This document shows, piece by piece, positions 35,390-43,462 of a stretch of 64,000 nucleotides of DNA; position 1 is the first letter of the stretch; each line of letters opens with the position of its first letter. Source of the DNA: Streptomyces roseus (GTDB lineage Bacteria > Actinomycetota > Actinomycetes > Streptomycetales > Streptomycetaceae). The stretch is from NCBI RefSeq assembly GCF_001044425.1, contig NZ_LFML01000020.1:1-64000 (forward strand), read 5' to 3'. The translations under genes were made by a program, and so were the position numbers. The notes below the pieces were generated by a model that was not told the DNA's origin, did no database searches, and saw only the letters and a list, made by a program, of their open reading frames with translations.

Positions 35390-35626
35390 ATGGCCGGTGA
35401 ACAGCACCAACAGAAGGATCGGCGCCACCCGCAGCCGCACGAGGTCGTGGCCCCGCAGGCCGGGCACGAACAGCTCACGTGCCCGGTCTGCGGTCGCTCC
35501 GTCAACACCCTCGTGCGGCGGCGCAAGGCGCTCGGGATCTTCGTTCCGGAATGGGTGCCGGGTCCCTGCCGGAACCCGGACTGCCCCGAGTACGAAGCCG
35601 AGGTGGCCAAACTGCCCGAGCTCTGA
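35390..35626 (+). CDS. Small zinc-ribbon-like protein
   Basis: 78 aa. Two Cys pairs, CPVC and CRNPDC, are spaced like a zinc ribbon, preceded by a hydrophilic His/Gln-rich tail. No known function. ATG 35390 lies 6 nt after the -10 box TACCGT; a GGAGG sequence abuts the ATG too closely to be a normal ribosome site, so a leaderless start is likely. Its stop codon directly abuts the snapalysin stop codon on the other strand. Confidence 0.75.
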   Translation: MAGEQHQQKDRRHPQPHEVVAPQAGHEQLTCPVCGRSVNTLVRRRKALGIFVPEWVPGPCRNPDCPEYEAEVAKLPEL

Positions 35627-36292
35627 CTAGCCCTTCGTCCCCAGGCCCGACGCGGCCAGCCCGTTGGCCCACAGCTGGTTCACGCGCGAGCGTTCCGTGC
35701 TGTTCGGGTAGGGGTTCTGGCAGGAGGTGCCGGGACCGCCGCCCGACATCAGCTCGGAGCAGGGGCCCGAGTAGTGGTCCGGCAGGCCGAGCACGTGGCC
35801 GGTCTCGTGCGCGGTGACCCGGGTGGAGTTGTACTGCTGGTTCTGCCGGTAGTCGAGGAAGATGTAGCCCCGGCCGTGGCCGTCGGTGCTCGCGTACGAA
35901 CCGCGCGAGTCGTTGCCCTCGTAGTACGAGAAGTTCCCGCCGGAGGAGACCTCCTGGAGCTTCACGTTCGAGACCGAGCTGTTCCATATCTGGGTGGAGC
36001 TGGCTATCTGGCTGCGGAAGCTGGGCGCGTTGCGCGTGTTGTACGTGACGGTCACCGCGAGGACGCCCGGGTTCGCGGCGCGCTGCTCGGCGACCGAGCG
36101 CTGCACGGCCTCGAAGAAGGCGCGGTTCGCGTCCTGGTTCTCCTGCGAGCGCTCGTACGCCGCGTAGCTCGCGGAGTTGCCGACGGGAGCGGGGGCGGCG
36201 CTGGCCGTGGGGACGGCGCCGAGCGCGGCGGCGAAGCCGAGGCCGATGGTGGCGGCCAGGACGGCCTTTCGGGACGTACGGGAGTGGCGCAT
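35627..36292 (-). CDS. snpA: Snapalysin, secreted small neutral protease
   Basis: 221-aa M7-family metalloprotease, known only from Streptomyces and relatives. It has a Sec/Tat-type signal peptide ([20 protein letters not shown], then AxA near TASAA) and a propeptide. The catalytic domain carries the zinc motif [15 protein letters not shown] (HExxHxxGxxD) and [11 protein letters not shown]. It degrades extracellular protein. A LysR-type gene is transcribed divergently 208 bp away, the usual SnpA/SnpR arrangement, and should activate it. Confidence 0.93.
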   Translation of the reverse strand: MRHSRTSRKAVLAATIGLGFAAALGAVPTASAAPAPVGNSASYAAYERSQENQDANRAFFEAVQRSVAEQRAANPGVLAVTVTYNTRNAPSFRSQIASSTQIWNSSVSNVKLQEVSSGGNFSYYEGNDSRGSYASTDGHGRGYIFLDYRQNQQYNSTRVTAHETGHVLGLPDHYSGPCSELMSGGGPGTSCQNPYPNSTERSRVNQLWANGLAASGLGTKG

Positions 36293-36499
36293 GTGGGGGA
36301 GCTCCTACTCATCCGGTGCGGGGGGTGGTCGTTCGGTACCGGAGTCTGCGGGAGCGGGAGCGGCCGGCGGATGATGTCAGCCACCGATAGCGCCGCCCTA
36401 TCGGGAAGATTTCGGAAGGTCAACTTCCATGAGAATGGCGGGATTCGGTGGGGTATCAGTGGCTGGTGCGGTCCGCTGGGACCGGCCTACCCTCGGGTC

Positions 36500-37432
36500 A
36501 TGGAGCTTGAGGTGAGGCACCTGCGCGCACTGTGCGCCATTGCCGACGCCGGCAGTCTGCACAAAGCCGCGCGGCAGCTCGGCGTGAGCCAGCCCTCCCT
36601 GACGACCCAGCTGCGGCGCATCGAACGCGCTCTGGACGGGGAACTGTTCCTGCGCGAGCGCACCGGCTGCCGGCCCACCCCGTTCGGCCGCACCGTCCTG
36701 GGCCGGGCCCGGCCGCTGCTGGCCGAGATGGCCGCGCTCGTCGCCGAGGCCAGGGCGCTGGCGCGCGGACCGCGGCTGAACATCGGCTCCACCGCCAGCC
36801 GCGCCATACCGGGGTGGCTGCGCCGGATCCACCGCAGGATGCCGGAAACCGAGACCTCGCTGGTGGTGGACGTCTCGGCCAACGCCCTGCTGCGGATGGT
36901 GGCTTCCGGCCAGCTGGACGTCGCCTTCGTCCACGAGGTGGAGGGCAGCTCGCTGCTGATCCCCGCCGGGCTGCAGCTGCGGGTCCTGATGGAGCGGGAG
37001 CCGCAGTTCGTGTCGATGTCCCGGGACCACCCGGCGGCGCGCCGGCCGGTGGTCGAGTTACAGGACCTGGCGGCCGACCGGTGGACGGTCGACCCCTCCG
37101 TGGACGGCGAATGGGACGGCCTGCGCCGGGTGTTCGCCGGGGCCGGGCTGGACCCGCCCGTCCTGCACGCCGACTACCACACCGCGACCTCGCTCATCGT
37201 CTCCGGCGAGGCGGTGGCCCCCTGCCAGCCGACGTCGGGGCCGCGCGACGACATGGCGATCCGCCCGCTCTCCGGCGACCCCCTGGCGGTCCGGCTGCTG
37301 CTGGCCTCCCGCCCGGGCGCGCACGCCGAGGTCTTCGAGGACCTGCGCGCCGCCTACCGCGAGGCCGCCCTGCGCACGCCTCCGTACCGTGCCTGGCTCC
37401 ACCACCACGAGAGCCCCCTCCTGGCCGCGTAG
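36500..37432 (+). CDS. LysR-family regulator of snapalysin
   Basis: 310 aa. The N-terminal winged helix is VRHLRALCAIADAGSLHKAA then RQLGVSQPSLTTQLRRIERA. The effector domain has weak conservation, as in the SnpR/MprR group. ATG 36500 lies 6 nt after the -10 box TACCCT, giving a leaderless mRNA. Position divergent from snpA makes it the likely activator of that gene (known arrangement in several Streptomyces). Confidence 0.88.
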   Translation: MELEVRHLRALCAIADAGSLHKAARQLGVSQPSLTTQLRRIERALDGELFLRERTGCRPTPFGRTVLGRARPLLAEMAALVAEARALARGPRLNIGSTASRAIPGWLRRIHRRMPETETSLVVDVSANALLRMVASGQLDVAFVHEVEGSSLLIPAGLQLRVLMEREPQFVSMSRDHPAARRPVVELQDLAADRWTVDPSVDGEWDGLRRVFAGAGLDPPVLHADYHTATSLIVSGEAVAPCQPTSGPRDDMAIRPLSGDPLAVRLLLASRPGAHAEVFEDLRAAYREAALRTPPYRAWLHHHESPLLAA

Positions 37433-37475
37433 CGCGCCGACTCGCGACACAACGCGACTGCCCTCCGGGTGGGGC

Positions 37476-37525
37476 TTGACTTCGGCGTGCCGCGATATAT
37501 CGTGTTCTCGGAAGACGCGATATGT
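37476..37525 (+). promoter_or_regulatory. Promoter/operator of the DUF4097-PadR operon
   Basis: -35 TTGACT (37476-37481), 16-nt spacer, -10 TATCGT (37498-37503). The perfect palindrome CGATATATCG (37493-37502) overlaps the -10 and a related half site GCGATATGT follows. Such ATAT-centred palindromes are typical PadR targets, so autoregulation by the second gene is likely. Confidence 0.6.
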
Positions 37526-37563
37526 TGCGTGCCGTGTCCGTACGCCGAGGAGGCTCAAGCACC

Positions 37564-38493
37564 ATGGCAGAGCAGAAGACGTGGTCGATCGCCGCACCGC
37601 AGAAGCTCACCTTCGAGGAGCCGGTGACCGAGCTCCGCGTCCGCGTCGTCGGCGGCGCGGTGAACGTCGTCGCCGACGAGGGTCCGGCCCGGCTTGAGGT
37701 GGCCGCCCTCGACGGCCCGCCGCTGTACGTCGTCCAGGACGGCGGCACCCTCACCGTCTCCTACGAGGACCTCCCCTGGAACGGGGCCCAGGGCTTCAAG
37801 GAGTGGTTCGAGACCAAGCCCTGGAAGTCCTGGTCCCGCACCGGGCTCGGCCGCAAGGCCTGGGAGCGCAGCGCCACCGTGACCCTGACCGTTCCCGCCG
37901 CCACCCGCGTGCAGCTCGCGGGCGTCAGCGCCGCCGCGGTCGTCTCCGGCATCGCCGCGGACACCGACGTCCACGGGGTCTCCGGCGACGTCACGCTGGT
38001 CGGCCTGTCCGGCAAGGTCGCGGCGAACACCGTCTCCGGCGGCGTCGAGGCCCAGTCCCTCACCGGAAAGCTCGGCTTCCACTCCGTCTCCGGCGGCCTG
38101 ACCGTCGTCGACGGCGCCGGCGGCAGCGTACGGGCCGACTCGGTCAGTGGCGACATGCTCGTCGACCTCGCCCCCGACCCGGCCGCCCCGCGTCCCGTGG
38201 ACATCTCCCTGAACTCCGTCTCCGGGCAGGTGGCGATCCGCCTCCCGCACCCGGCCGACGCCCGCGTGGAGGCCAACACCACCACCGGCAGCCTCTCCAA
38301 CGCCTTCGAGGACCTGGTCGTCTCCGGCGGCTTCGCCGCCAAGCACATCACCGGCACGCTCGGCTCCGGCTCCGGCACGCTGCGGGCCACCACCGTCTCG
38401 GGTTCCATCGCCCTGCTGCGCCGCCCGGCCGCCGACGCCGGCGCCGACGAAGGCCCCGCCGCCCCGCTCGTGCTCGACAAGAAGGTGCTCTGA
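37564..38493 (+). CDS. DUF4097 beta-repeat protein
   Basis: 309 aa. Residues ~95-290 are short repeated beta-strands with the recurring pattern GVSGDV, TVSGGV, SVSGGL, SVSGDM, SVSGQV and TVSGSI, expected to form a right-handed beta-solenoid. No signal peptide or membrane helix, so probably cytoplasmic. Function of the family is unknown; it is regularly paired with PadR regulators, as here where the padR start follows one base after the stop. Confidence 0.88.
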   Translation: MAEQKTWSIAAPQKLTFEEPVTELRVRVVGGAVNVVADEGPARLEVAALDGPPLYVVQDGGTLTVSYEDLPWNGAQGFKEWFETKPWKSWSRTGLGRKAWERSATVTLTVPAATRVQLAGVSAAAVVSGIAADTDVHGVSGDVTLVGLSGKVAANTVSGGVEAQSLTGKLGFHSVSGGLTVVDGAGGSVRADSVSGDMLVDLAPDPAAPRPVDISLNSVSGQVAIRLPHPADARVEANTTTGSLSNAFEDLVVSGGFAAKHITGTLGSGSGTLRATTVSGSIALLRRPAADAGADEGPAAPLVLDKKVL

Positions 38494-38494
38494 C

Positions 38495-39457
38495 ATGCCG
38501 CCCGTCTTCGCCCACGGCCGCCTCCGCCTCTACCTGCTCAAGCTGCTGGACGAGGCCCCGCGACACGGGTACGAGGTGATCCGCCTGCTGGAGGAGCGCT
38601 TCCAGGGCCTGTACGCACCCTCCGCGGGCACGGTGTACCCCCGGCTGGCCAAGCTGGAGGCCGAGGGGCTGGTCACGTACGCCACCGAAGGCGGGCGCAA
38701 GGTGTACTCCATCACCGAGGCGGGCCGCGCCGAACTGGCCGACCGTGGCGGTGAACTCGCAGACCTGGAGCTGGAGATCCGCGACTCCGTCTCCGAGCTG
38801 GCCGCCGAGATCCGTGACGACGTACGGGGGGCCGCCGGCGCGCTGCGGCGGGAGATGCGGGCCGCGGCCTCGGCCTCGGCGACTCCGGTCGAGGACGCGT
38901 CCTGGGCGGCGGCCAAGGAGGAGCTGCGCAAGGCGAAGCAGGAGTGGAAGGAACAGGCGCGCCGGGCCAAGGACGAGAGCCGCCGGGCCCGCGAGGAGGC
39001 GCAGGCGGCCCGCCGCCAGGCCAAGGAGGCGCAGGAGCGGGCGCGCGAGGAGGTCATGCGGATCGCGAGCCAGTTCCAGGAGCAGTTCGCGAAGTCCGGC
39101 GGGATGCTGGGGAATCTGGCCGGCAGCTGGCTCGGCGGCACCGGCGCGGGCTCCGGCTCCGGTACCGGTACGAGCACCGGCTCCGGCACCGGTACGAGCC
39201 CCGGCGGCGCGGGGACCGGCAAGGACACCGCTGCCGGCGCCGCCCCCTCGGCCCCCGTCGGCCCGCGCTGGGCCGAGGACCTCACCCCCTCCGGCGACCC
39301 GGCCCGCGACCTGGACCGGCTGCTGGACCGCTTCCGCGACGACGTACGCGACGCGGCACGCGACCACGGGGTCACCCCGGCCAAGCTGGCCGAGGTCCGC
39401 GCCCACCTCGCGGCGGCCGCGGACCGCCTCGCCGAGACGCTCCGGCCCCGCCGGTAG
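38495..39457 (+). CDS. PadR-family regulator with long coiled-coil tail
   Basis: 320 aa, about three times a minimal PadR. The N-terminal winged helix is LRLYLLKLLDEAPRHGYEVI, LYAPSAGTVYPRLAKLEAEG and GGRKVYSITEAG. Then come a long charged helix rich in Ala, Arg, Glu and Lys (~100-195, probable coiled coil), a Gly/Ser/Thr repeat linker (~208-240), and a C-terminal helical segment. It likely represses its own operon through the CGATATATCG element. Confidence 0.88.
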   Translation: MPPVFAHGRLRLYLLKLLDEAPRHGYEVIRLLEERFQGLYAPSAGTVYPRLAKLEAEGLVTYATEGGRKVYSITEAGRAELADRGGELADLELEIRDSVSELAAEIRDDVRGAAGALRREMRAAASASATPVEDASWAAAKEELRKAKQEWKEQARRAKDESRRAREEAQAARRQAKEAQERAREEVMRIASQFQEQFAKSGGMLGNLAGSWLGGTGAGSGSGTGTSTGSGTGTSPGGAGTGKDTAAGAAPSAPVGPRWAEDLTPSGDPARDLDRLLDRFRDDVRDAARDHGVTPAKLAEVRAHLAAAADRLAETLRPRR

Positions 39458-39482
39458 CCCCCTCGCGGTACCGCGCGAGCCG

Positions 39483-40043
39483 TCAGGCCGCCAGGGCCGC
39501 CTCCGCCGCCGCGTACGTGACGCCGTGGTCCGCCAGGACCTCGGCGGTGGTGCCCGGGAGCGAGAGCAGCGCCAGCAGCAGGTGCACGGTGGCGATGTGG
39601 CCGTCGTGGCGGCCCAGCGCGATGCGCAGGGACTTCTCCAGCGTCTTCTTCGCCCGCTGGGCGAAGGGGACGTGCCGGCTCACCGGCTCCGCACGGCCCA
39701 GCGCCGAGCGGAGCGAGGAGCCCAGGGTCAGCCGCCGCGGGGCCGCGGCGGCCAGTACGCCCTCGCCGTGGGCCTCCTCGACCCGGGAGACGATCGCGTC
39801 CAGGTCGATGCCGAGGCCCGCGAGGGCCTCCTCGTCCGCCCGGGACATGCCGCCACGGCGGCGCGCCGCGGCGAGGTCCGCCGCCATCGCGGCGCGGTCC
39901 ACGCCCAGCGGGTCCAGCGCTCCCCGGCCCAGCAGGGCGAGCAACAGGTGCTCCTCGGTGACGGTGGCGGCCCCTGCCCGCCGGGCCTCGCCCACGGCCG
40001 CCACGACGGTGTCCCGGGCGTCCCGCGTGAAGCGCTCGAACAT
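39483..40043 (-). CDS. Clp N-terminal (R domain) protein
   Basis: 186 aa carrying two Clp-N repeats (MFERFTRDARDTVVAAVGEA, then TEEHLLLALLGRG; and FAQRAKKTLEKSLRIALGRH, then ATVHLLLALLSLPG) but no ATPase domain. Clp-N domains bind substrates or adaptors, so this may act as a free adaptor or decoy for the Clp machine. ATG 40043 overlaps the stop of the upstream HTH gene by one base (TGATG), so the two are translationally coupled. Confidence 0.85.
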   Translation of the reverse strand: MFERFTRDARDTVVAAVGEARRAGAATVTEEHLLLALLGRGALDPLGVDRAAMAADLAAARRRGGMSRADEEALAGLGIDLDAIVSRVEEAHGEGVLAAAAPRRLTLGSSLRSALGRAEPVSRHVPFAQRAKKTLEKSLRIALGRHDGHIATVHLLLALLSLPGTTAEVLADHGVTYAAAEAALAA

Positions 40044-40252
40044 CAGACCCTCCCGTGCTTCTTGTGTACGGCCTGCCGGCTGACGCCCAGCTCGGCCGCG
40101 ATCTCCTGCCAGGACCACCCCTGCGCACGGGCGCTGCGTACCTGTACGGCCTCCAGCTGCTCCAGCAGCCTGCGGAGGGCGGCCACGGCACGCAGGCCCA
40201 CGCGCGGATCGCGGTCACCGGCCCGCTCGGCGAGATCGGTCGCTTCTGTCAT
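40043..40252 (-). CDS. Small helix-turn-helix protein
   Basis: 69 aa with a helical N-terminus (LRAVAALRRLLEQLEAVQVR) and a C-terminal helix-turn-helix GWSWQEIAAELGVSRQAVHKKHG. ATG 40252 lies 7 nt after a -10 box TAGATT, so it may be leaderless; TTG 40261 is an alternative. A 13-bp perfect inverted repeat covers its promoter and start codon, arguing for tight autoregulation. Confidence 0.82.
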   Translation of the reverse strand: MTEATDLAERAGDRDPRVGLRAVAALRRLLEQLEAVQVRSARAQGWSWQEIAAELGVSRQAVHKKHGRV

Positions 40253-40289
40253 GCCTGTCAATCTAGGTTGACAGGCATGAGGGTGTCAA
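40249..40289 (-). promoter_or_regulatory. Promoter and 13-bp inverted repeat of the HTH/Clp-N operon
   Basis: Inverted repeat TCATGCCTGTCAA (40249-40261), spacer TCTAGG, TTGACAGGCATGA (40268-40280), all pairs matched. On the minus strand the promoter is -35 TTGACA (40284-40289), 18-nt spacer, -10 TAGATT (40260-40265). A further GTCAAC-CGCT-GTTGAC lies at 40285-40300. Confidence 0.75.
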
Positions 40290-40309
40290 CCGCTGTTGAC
40301 GGCCGACGA

Positions 40310-41272
40310 CTACACCGTCAGGACGATCTTTCCGAACAGGTCGCCCGCCTCCAGCTTCTCGAAGCCCTCGCGCGCCCGGTCCAGCGGCAGGACCTCGTCG
40401 ATCACCGGCCGCACCCCCGTCGCCGCGCAGAACGCCAGCAGGTCCTCCAGCTCGTCCTTGGACCCCATCGTCGAACCGACCACCTTGAGCTCCAGGAAGA
40501 AGATCCGCGTCAGCTCGGCGTGCGCGGGCCGGTCCCCGCTCGTGGCGCCCGAGATGACCAGGGTGCCGCCGGGGCGCAGCGATTTGACCGAGTGCGACCA
40601 GGTGGCGGCGCCGACCGTCTCGATCACCGCGTCCACCCGCTGCGGGAGCCGCGCGCCGGGCTCGAAGGCCTCCACCGCACCCAGCTCCACCGCCCGCTTG
40701 CGCTTGGCCTCGTCCCGGCTGGTGGCGAAGACCCGCAGGCCCGCCGCCTTGCCGAGGACGATCGCGGCGGTGGCGACGCCGCCGCCCGCACCCTGCACCA
40801 GTACCGAGTCGCCGGGGCGCACGCCCGCGTTGGTGAACAGCATCCGGTACGCCGTCAGCCAGGCCGTCGGCAGGCAGGCGGCCTCCTCGAACGACAGCTC
40901 GGCGGGCTTGCGCAGGACGTTCCAGGCGGGCACGGTCACCTGCTCGGCGAACGTGCCCTGGTAGCGCTCGGTCAGGATCGAGCGCGGCTCGTCGGGGCCG
41001 ACGCCGTGGCCGCTCTGGCCGATCACGGAGTGCAGGACGACCTCGTTGCCGTCCTGGTCGGTGCCGGCGGCGTCGCAGCCGAGGATCATCGGGAGTTTGT
41101 CCTCGCCGAGGCCGACCCCGCGCAGCGACCACAGGTCGTGGTGGTTGAGTGAGGCGGCCTTGACGTTCACGGTCACCCAGCCGGGGCGGGCCCCGGGGGC
41201 CGGGCGCTCGCCCAGCACGAGGCCGCTCAGCGGCTGGTCACGGTCGATTCGGGCGGCGTAGGCAGCGAACAT
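40310..41272 (-). CDS. Zinc-binding dehydrogenase / quinone oxidoreductase (MDR)
   Basis: 320-aa medium-chain dehydrogenase. The GroES-like catalytic half contains SLNHHDLWSLRGVGL and ILGCDAAGTDQDGNEV; the Rossmann half has VLVQGAGGGVATAAIVLGKAAG and FATSRDEAKRKRAVELGA. The structural-zinc Cys cluster is absent, so quinone reductase type is more likely than alcohol dehydrogenase. A perfect 8-bp-arm inverted repeat lies 8 bp upstream of the start. Confidence 0.88.
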   Translation of the reverse strand: MFAAYAARIDRDQPLSGLVLGERPAPGARPGWVTVNVKAASLNHHDLWSLRGVGLGEDKLPMILGCDAAGTDQDGNEVVLHSVIGQSGHGVGPDEPRSILTERYQGTFAEQVTVPAWNVLRKPAELSFEEAACLPTAWLTAYRMLFTNAGVRPGDSVLVQGAGGGVATAAIVLGKAAGLRVFATSRDEAKRKRAVELGAVEAFEPGARLPQRVDAVIETVGAATWSHSVKSLRPGGTLVISGATSGDRPAHAELTRIFFLELKVVGSTMGSKDELEDLLAFCAATGVRPVIDEVLPLDRAREGFEKLEAGDLFGKIVLTV

Positions 41273-41279
41273 GCCGCGA

Positions 41280-41297
41280 CGCTACCGCCCGGTAGCG
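41280..41297. promoter_or_regulatory. Inverted repeat before the MDR gene
   Basis: CGCTACCG-CC-CGGTAGCG, perfect 8-bp arms, immediately upstream of the dehydrogenase start codon. Candidate operator. The rest of the interval to 41677 has no gene I can support; it is shared upstream space of the dehydrogenase and downstream space of malic enzyme. Confidence 0.55.
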
Positions 41298-41677
41298 CTT
41301 CGGGCCAGACCCGCCGGGGCCGTGGCGGTGAGGTCTTCGTCGCACCCGGCCCCGCGGAACGATGGCCGCGGGCGGGAACCGGGCGGGCGTGTTCCGGCGT
41401 GTGTTCCGGCGTCCGCATCGAACCGTCCGGTAGTCGAACGGAATCATTCGTTGCTCGCTCAACCAACGCTGTCACGTGCGGTCTTGTGCGGCCCGGGGGT
41501 GAAAACGGAACGTCCGGATCAAGCCTCGGAGGGCGGTAATATTCACGCCATACCGCCGACTCGCCATGGGCCTGCCACCTTGTGGCCGCCTTCTCATTGA
41601 CGGGGCGTCAGCCCCGTCGGGGTGCTGAGGCGGAGCATCCCCTCCCGGCTCGGGGGCGGGGAGGGTGTGTCCCACTG

Positions 41678-41719
41678 CAGAGGGGCCCGGCCGGATGTGC
41701 ATCCGGCCGGGCCCCTCTG
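41678..41719. terminator. Terminator after malic enzyme gene
   Basis: Perfect stem CAGAGGGGCCCGGCCGGATG (41678-41697) with CATCCGGCCGGGCCCCTCTG (41700-41719), directly 3' of the malic enzyme stop on the minus strand. Confidence 0.88.
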
Positions 41720-41735
41720 TGCGTACCGCTGCCGG

Positions 41736-42938
41736 TCAGGCCAGGCGGGCCACGCCGTCGGCCTTGGCCGCCGCCGCGACCGCGGCCGTGACGGCCTCGG
41801 CGACGCGCGCGTCGAACGGCGACGGGATCACGTAGTCGGCGGCGAGCTCGTCACCCACGACGCCGGCGATGGCGTCGGCGGCGGCGATCTTCATGCCCTC
41901 GGTGATCCGGCTCGCGCGGACCTTCAGGGCGCCCGCGAAGATGCCCGGGAACGCCAGCACGTTGTTGATCTGGTTCGGGAAGTCGCTGCGGCCCGTGGCC
42001 ACGACGGCCGCGTACTTGTGCGCGACGTCCGGGTGGACCTCCGGGTTCGGGTTGGCCATGGCGAAGACGAAGGCGTTCTTCGCCATCGAGGCCACCGCCT
42101 CCTCCGGCACGGTGCCGCCCGAGACGCCGATGAACACGTCGGCGCCGTTCAGGGCCGCTTCCAGGGAGCCGGTCCGGCCGGTCTTGTTCGTCAGGCCCGC
42201 GATCTCCGCCTTGACGTCCGTCAGGTCCGAGCGGTCCGCGGAGACGACGCCCTTGCGGTCGGTGACGCAGACGTCGCCGATGCCCGCGTCCACGAGGATC
42301 TTGGCGATGGCGATGCCCGCCGCGCCCGCACCCGAGATCACGGCGCGCAGGTCGCCGAGCGTGCGCCCGGTCAGCTTCGCGGCGTTGCGCAGGGCGGCCA
42401 GGGTCACGATCGCCGTGCCGTGCTGGTCGTCGTGGAAGATCGGGATGTCCAGGGCTTCCTGGAGCCGCCGCTCGATCTCGAAGCAGCGGGGGGCGGAGAT
42501 GTCCTCCAGGTTCACCCCGCCGAAGGACGGCGCCAGACGGATGACCGTCTCGACGATCTCGTCCGCGTCCTTGGTCGCGAGCGCGATCGGCACCGCGTCC
42601 ACGCCGCCGAACTGCTTGAACAGGATGGCCTTGCCCTCCATCACGGGGAGGGAGGCCTCGGGACCGATGTCACCGAGTCCCAGCACGGCCGTACCGTCGG
42701 TGACGACGGCGACCACGTTGGACTTCCAGGTGTACTCGTTCACCAGCTCGGGCTGCTCCGCGATGGCGCTGCAGACCTTCGCCACGCCCGGCGTGTACGC
42801 GAGGGACAGGTCGTCCTTGTTCTGGACCGGCACCGTGGCCTGGATGGCCATCTTGCCGCCCCGGTGCAGCGCGAACACCGCGTCCGGGTTGTTGTCCGTC
42901 GCGCTGTCGCTGCGAGGATTGACGATCTCCGCTGCCAC
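41736..42938 (-). CDS. NADP-dependent malic enzyme
   Basis: 400 aa, the short single-domain bacterial malic enzyme. It decarboxylates malate to pyruvate with reduction of NAD(P)+. Motifs: LSLAYTPGVAKVCSAIAE, GLGDIGPEASLPVMEGKAIL, EDISAPRCFEIERRL, FHDDQHGTAIVTLAAL and the cofactor loop SGAGAAGIAIAKIL. GTG 42938 is the start. In S. coelicolor the NADP-type enzyme has the same position relative to the ABC transporter genes (recall). The 524-bp interval to the divergent ABC operon contains promoters but no gene. Confidence 0.93.
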   Translation of the reverse strand: MAAEIVNPRSDSATDNNPDAVFALHRGGKMAIQATVPVQNKDDLSLAYTPGVAKVCSAIAEQPELVNEYTWKSNVVAVVTDGTAVLGLGDIGPEASLPVMEGKAILFKQFGGVDAVPIALATKDADEIVETVIRLAPSFGGVNLEDISAPRCFEIERRLQEALDIPIFHDDQHGTAIVTLAALRNAAKLTGRTLGDLRAVISGAGAAGIAIAKILVDAGIGDVCVTDRKGVVSADRSDLTDVKAEIAGLTNKTGRTGSLEAALNGADVFIGVSGGTVPEEAVASMAKNAFVFAMANPNPEVHPDVAHKYAAVVATGRSDFPNQINNVLAFPGIFAGALKVRASRITEGMKIAAADAIAGVVGDELAADYVIPSPFDARVAEAVTAAVAAAAKADGVARLA

Positions 42939-43330
42939 TTTCTTGGCCCCTTAGGTCTTTGAATCGTTGAGGGTGACCACACCTGGTTAAGGGGTGGGCG
43001 GGCACCGCGTCCGTACTCCGCATCGACGATTGGGCCGTCTCCGCGGAGGGGAGGTTCGTACGCGCGGGCGCGCCGCACGCGCGCCCTGAGCCCCGGATGA
43101 GGGGTGTAAGGATCCGTTGTACCCGAAGAACGCTCACCCAGACGAGTCGATTCCGGCTCGACTGCAGACCTCTTGTCCTGTTTTCGGCGAAAGGTCCAAA
43201 CGTCTGTGTCCAATGGACGAGACGGACCGCAAATACTCCGTCAAAAAGGCCTGGTCACGGAGGTTCCTTCGGTCTCGAACCCCCCATTCCGCAGTCCTGT
43301 TGGGTACCACCGCCCACCCGTTATCCGATT

Positions 43331-43360
43331 TTGACCTGACGAACTGCCTGAATGCGTCAG
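43331..43360 (+). promoter_or_regulatory. Possible promoter element of the ABC operon
   Basis: TTGACC (43331-43336) resembles a -35 box, but no good -10 is seen at 16-18 nt. CTGACG (43336-43341) and CGTCAG (43355-43360) form a 6-bp-arm inverted repeat across this stretch. The rest of 42939-43462 shows nothing I can name. Confidence 0.35.
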
Positions 43361-43462
43361 TCCGAATGGCAAGATGCCGTAATCACACGAGGTCGCGACA
43401 CTCGAAGGTGCGTGCTCGACCCGTTCTCGGATGCTCCCCCAGCCTGCCGGAGGAACCAGCTC

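Noticed and set aside
41298..41677. Possible small gene in the long interval before malic enzyme
   Set aside because: Short frames have no ribosome site, no family and no GC3 signal distinct from shadows.
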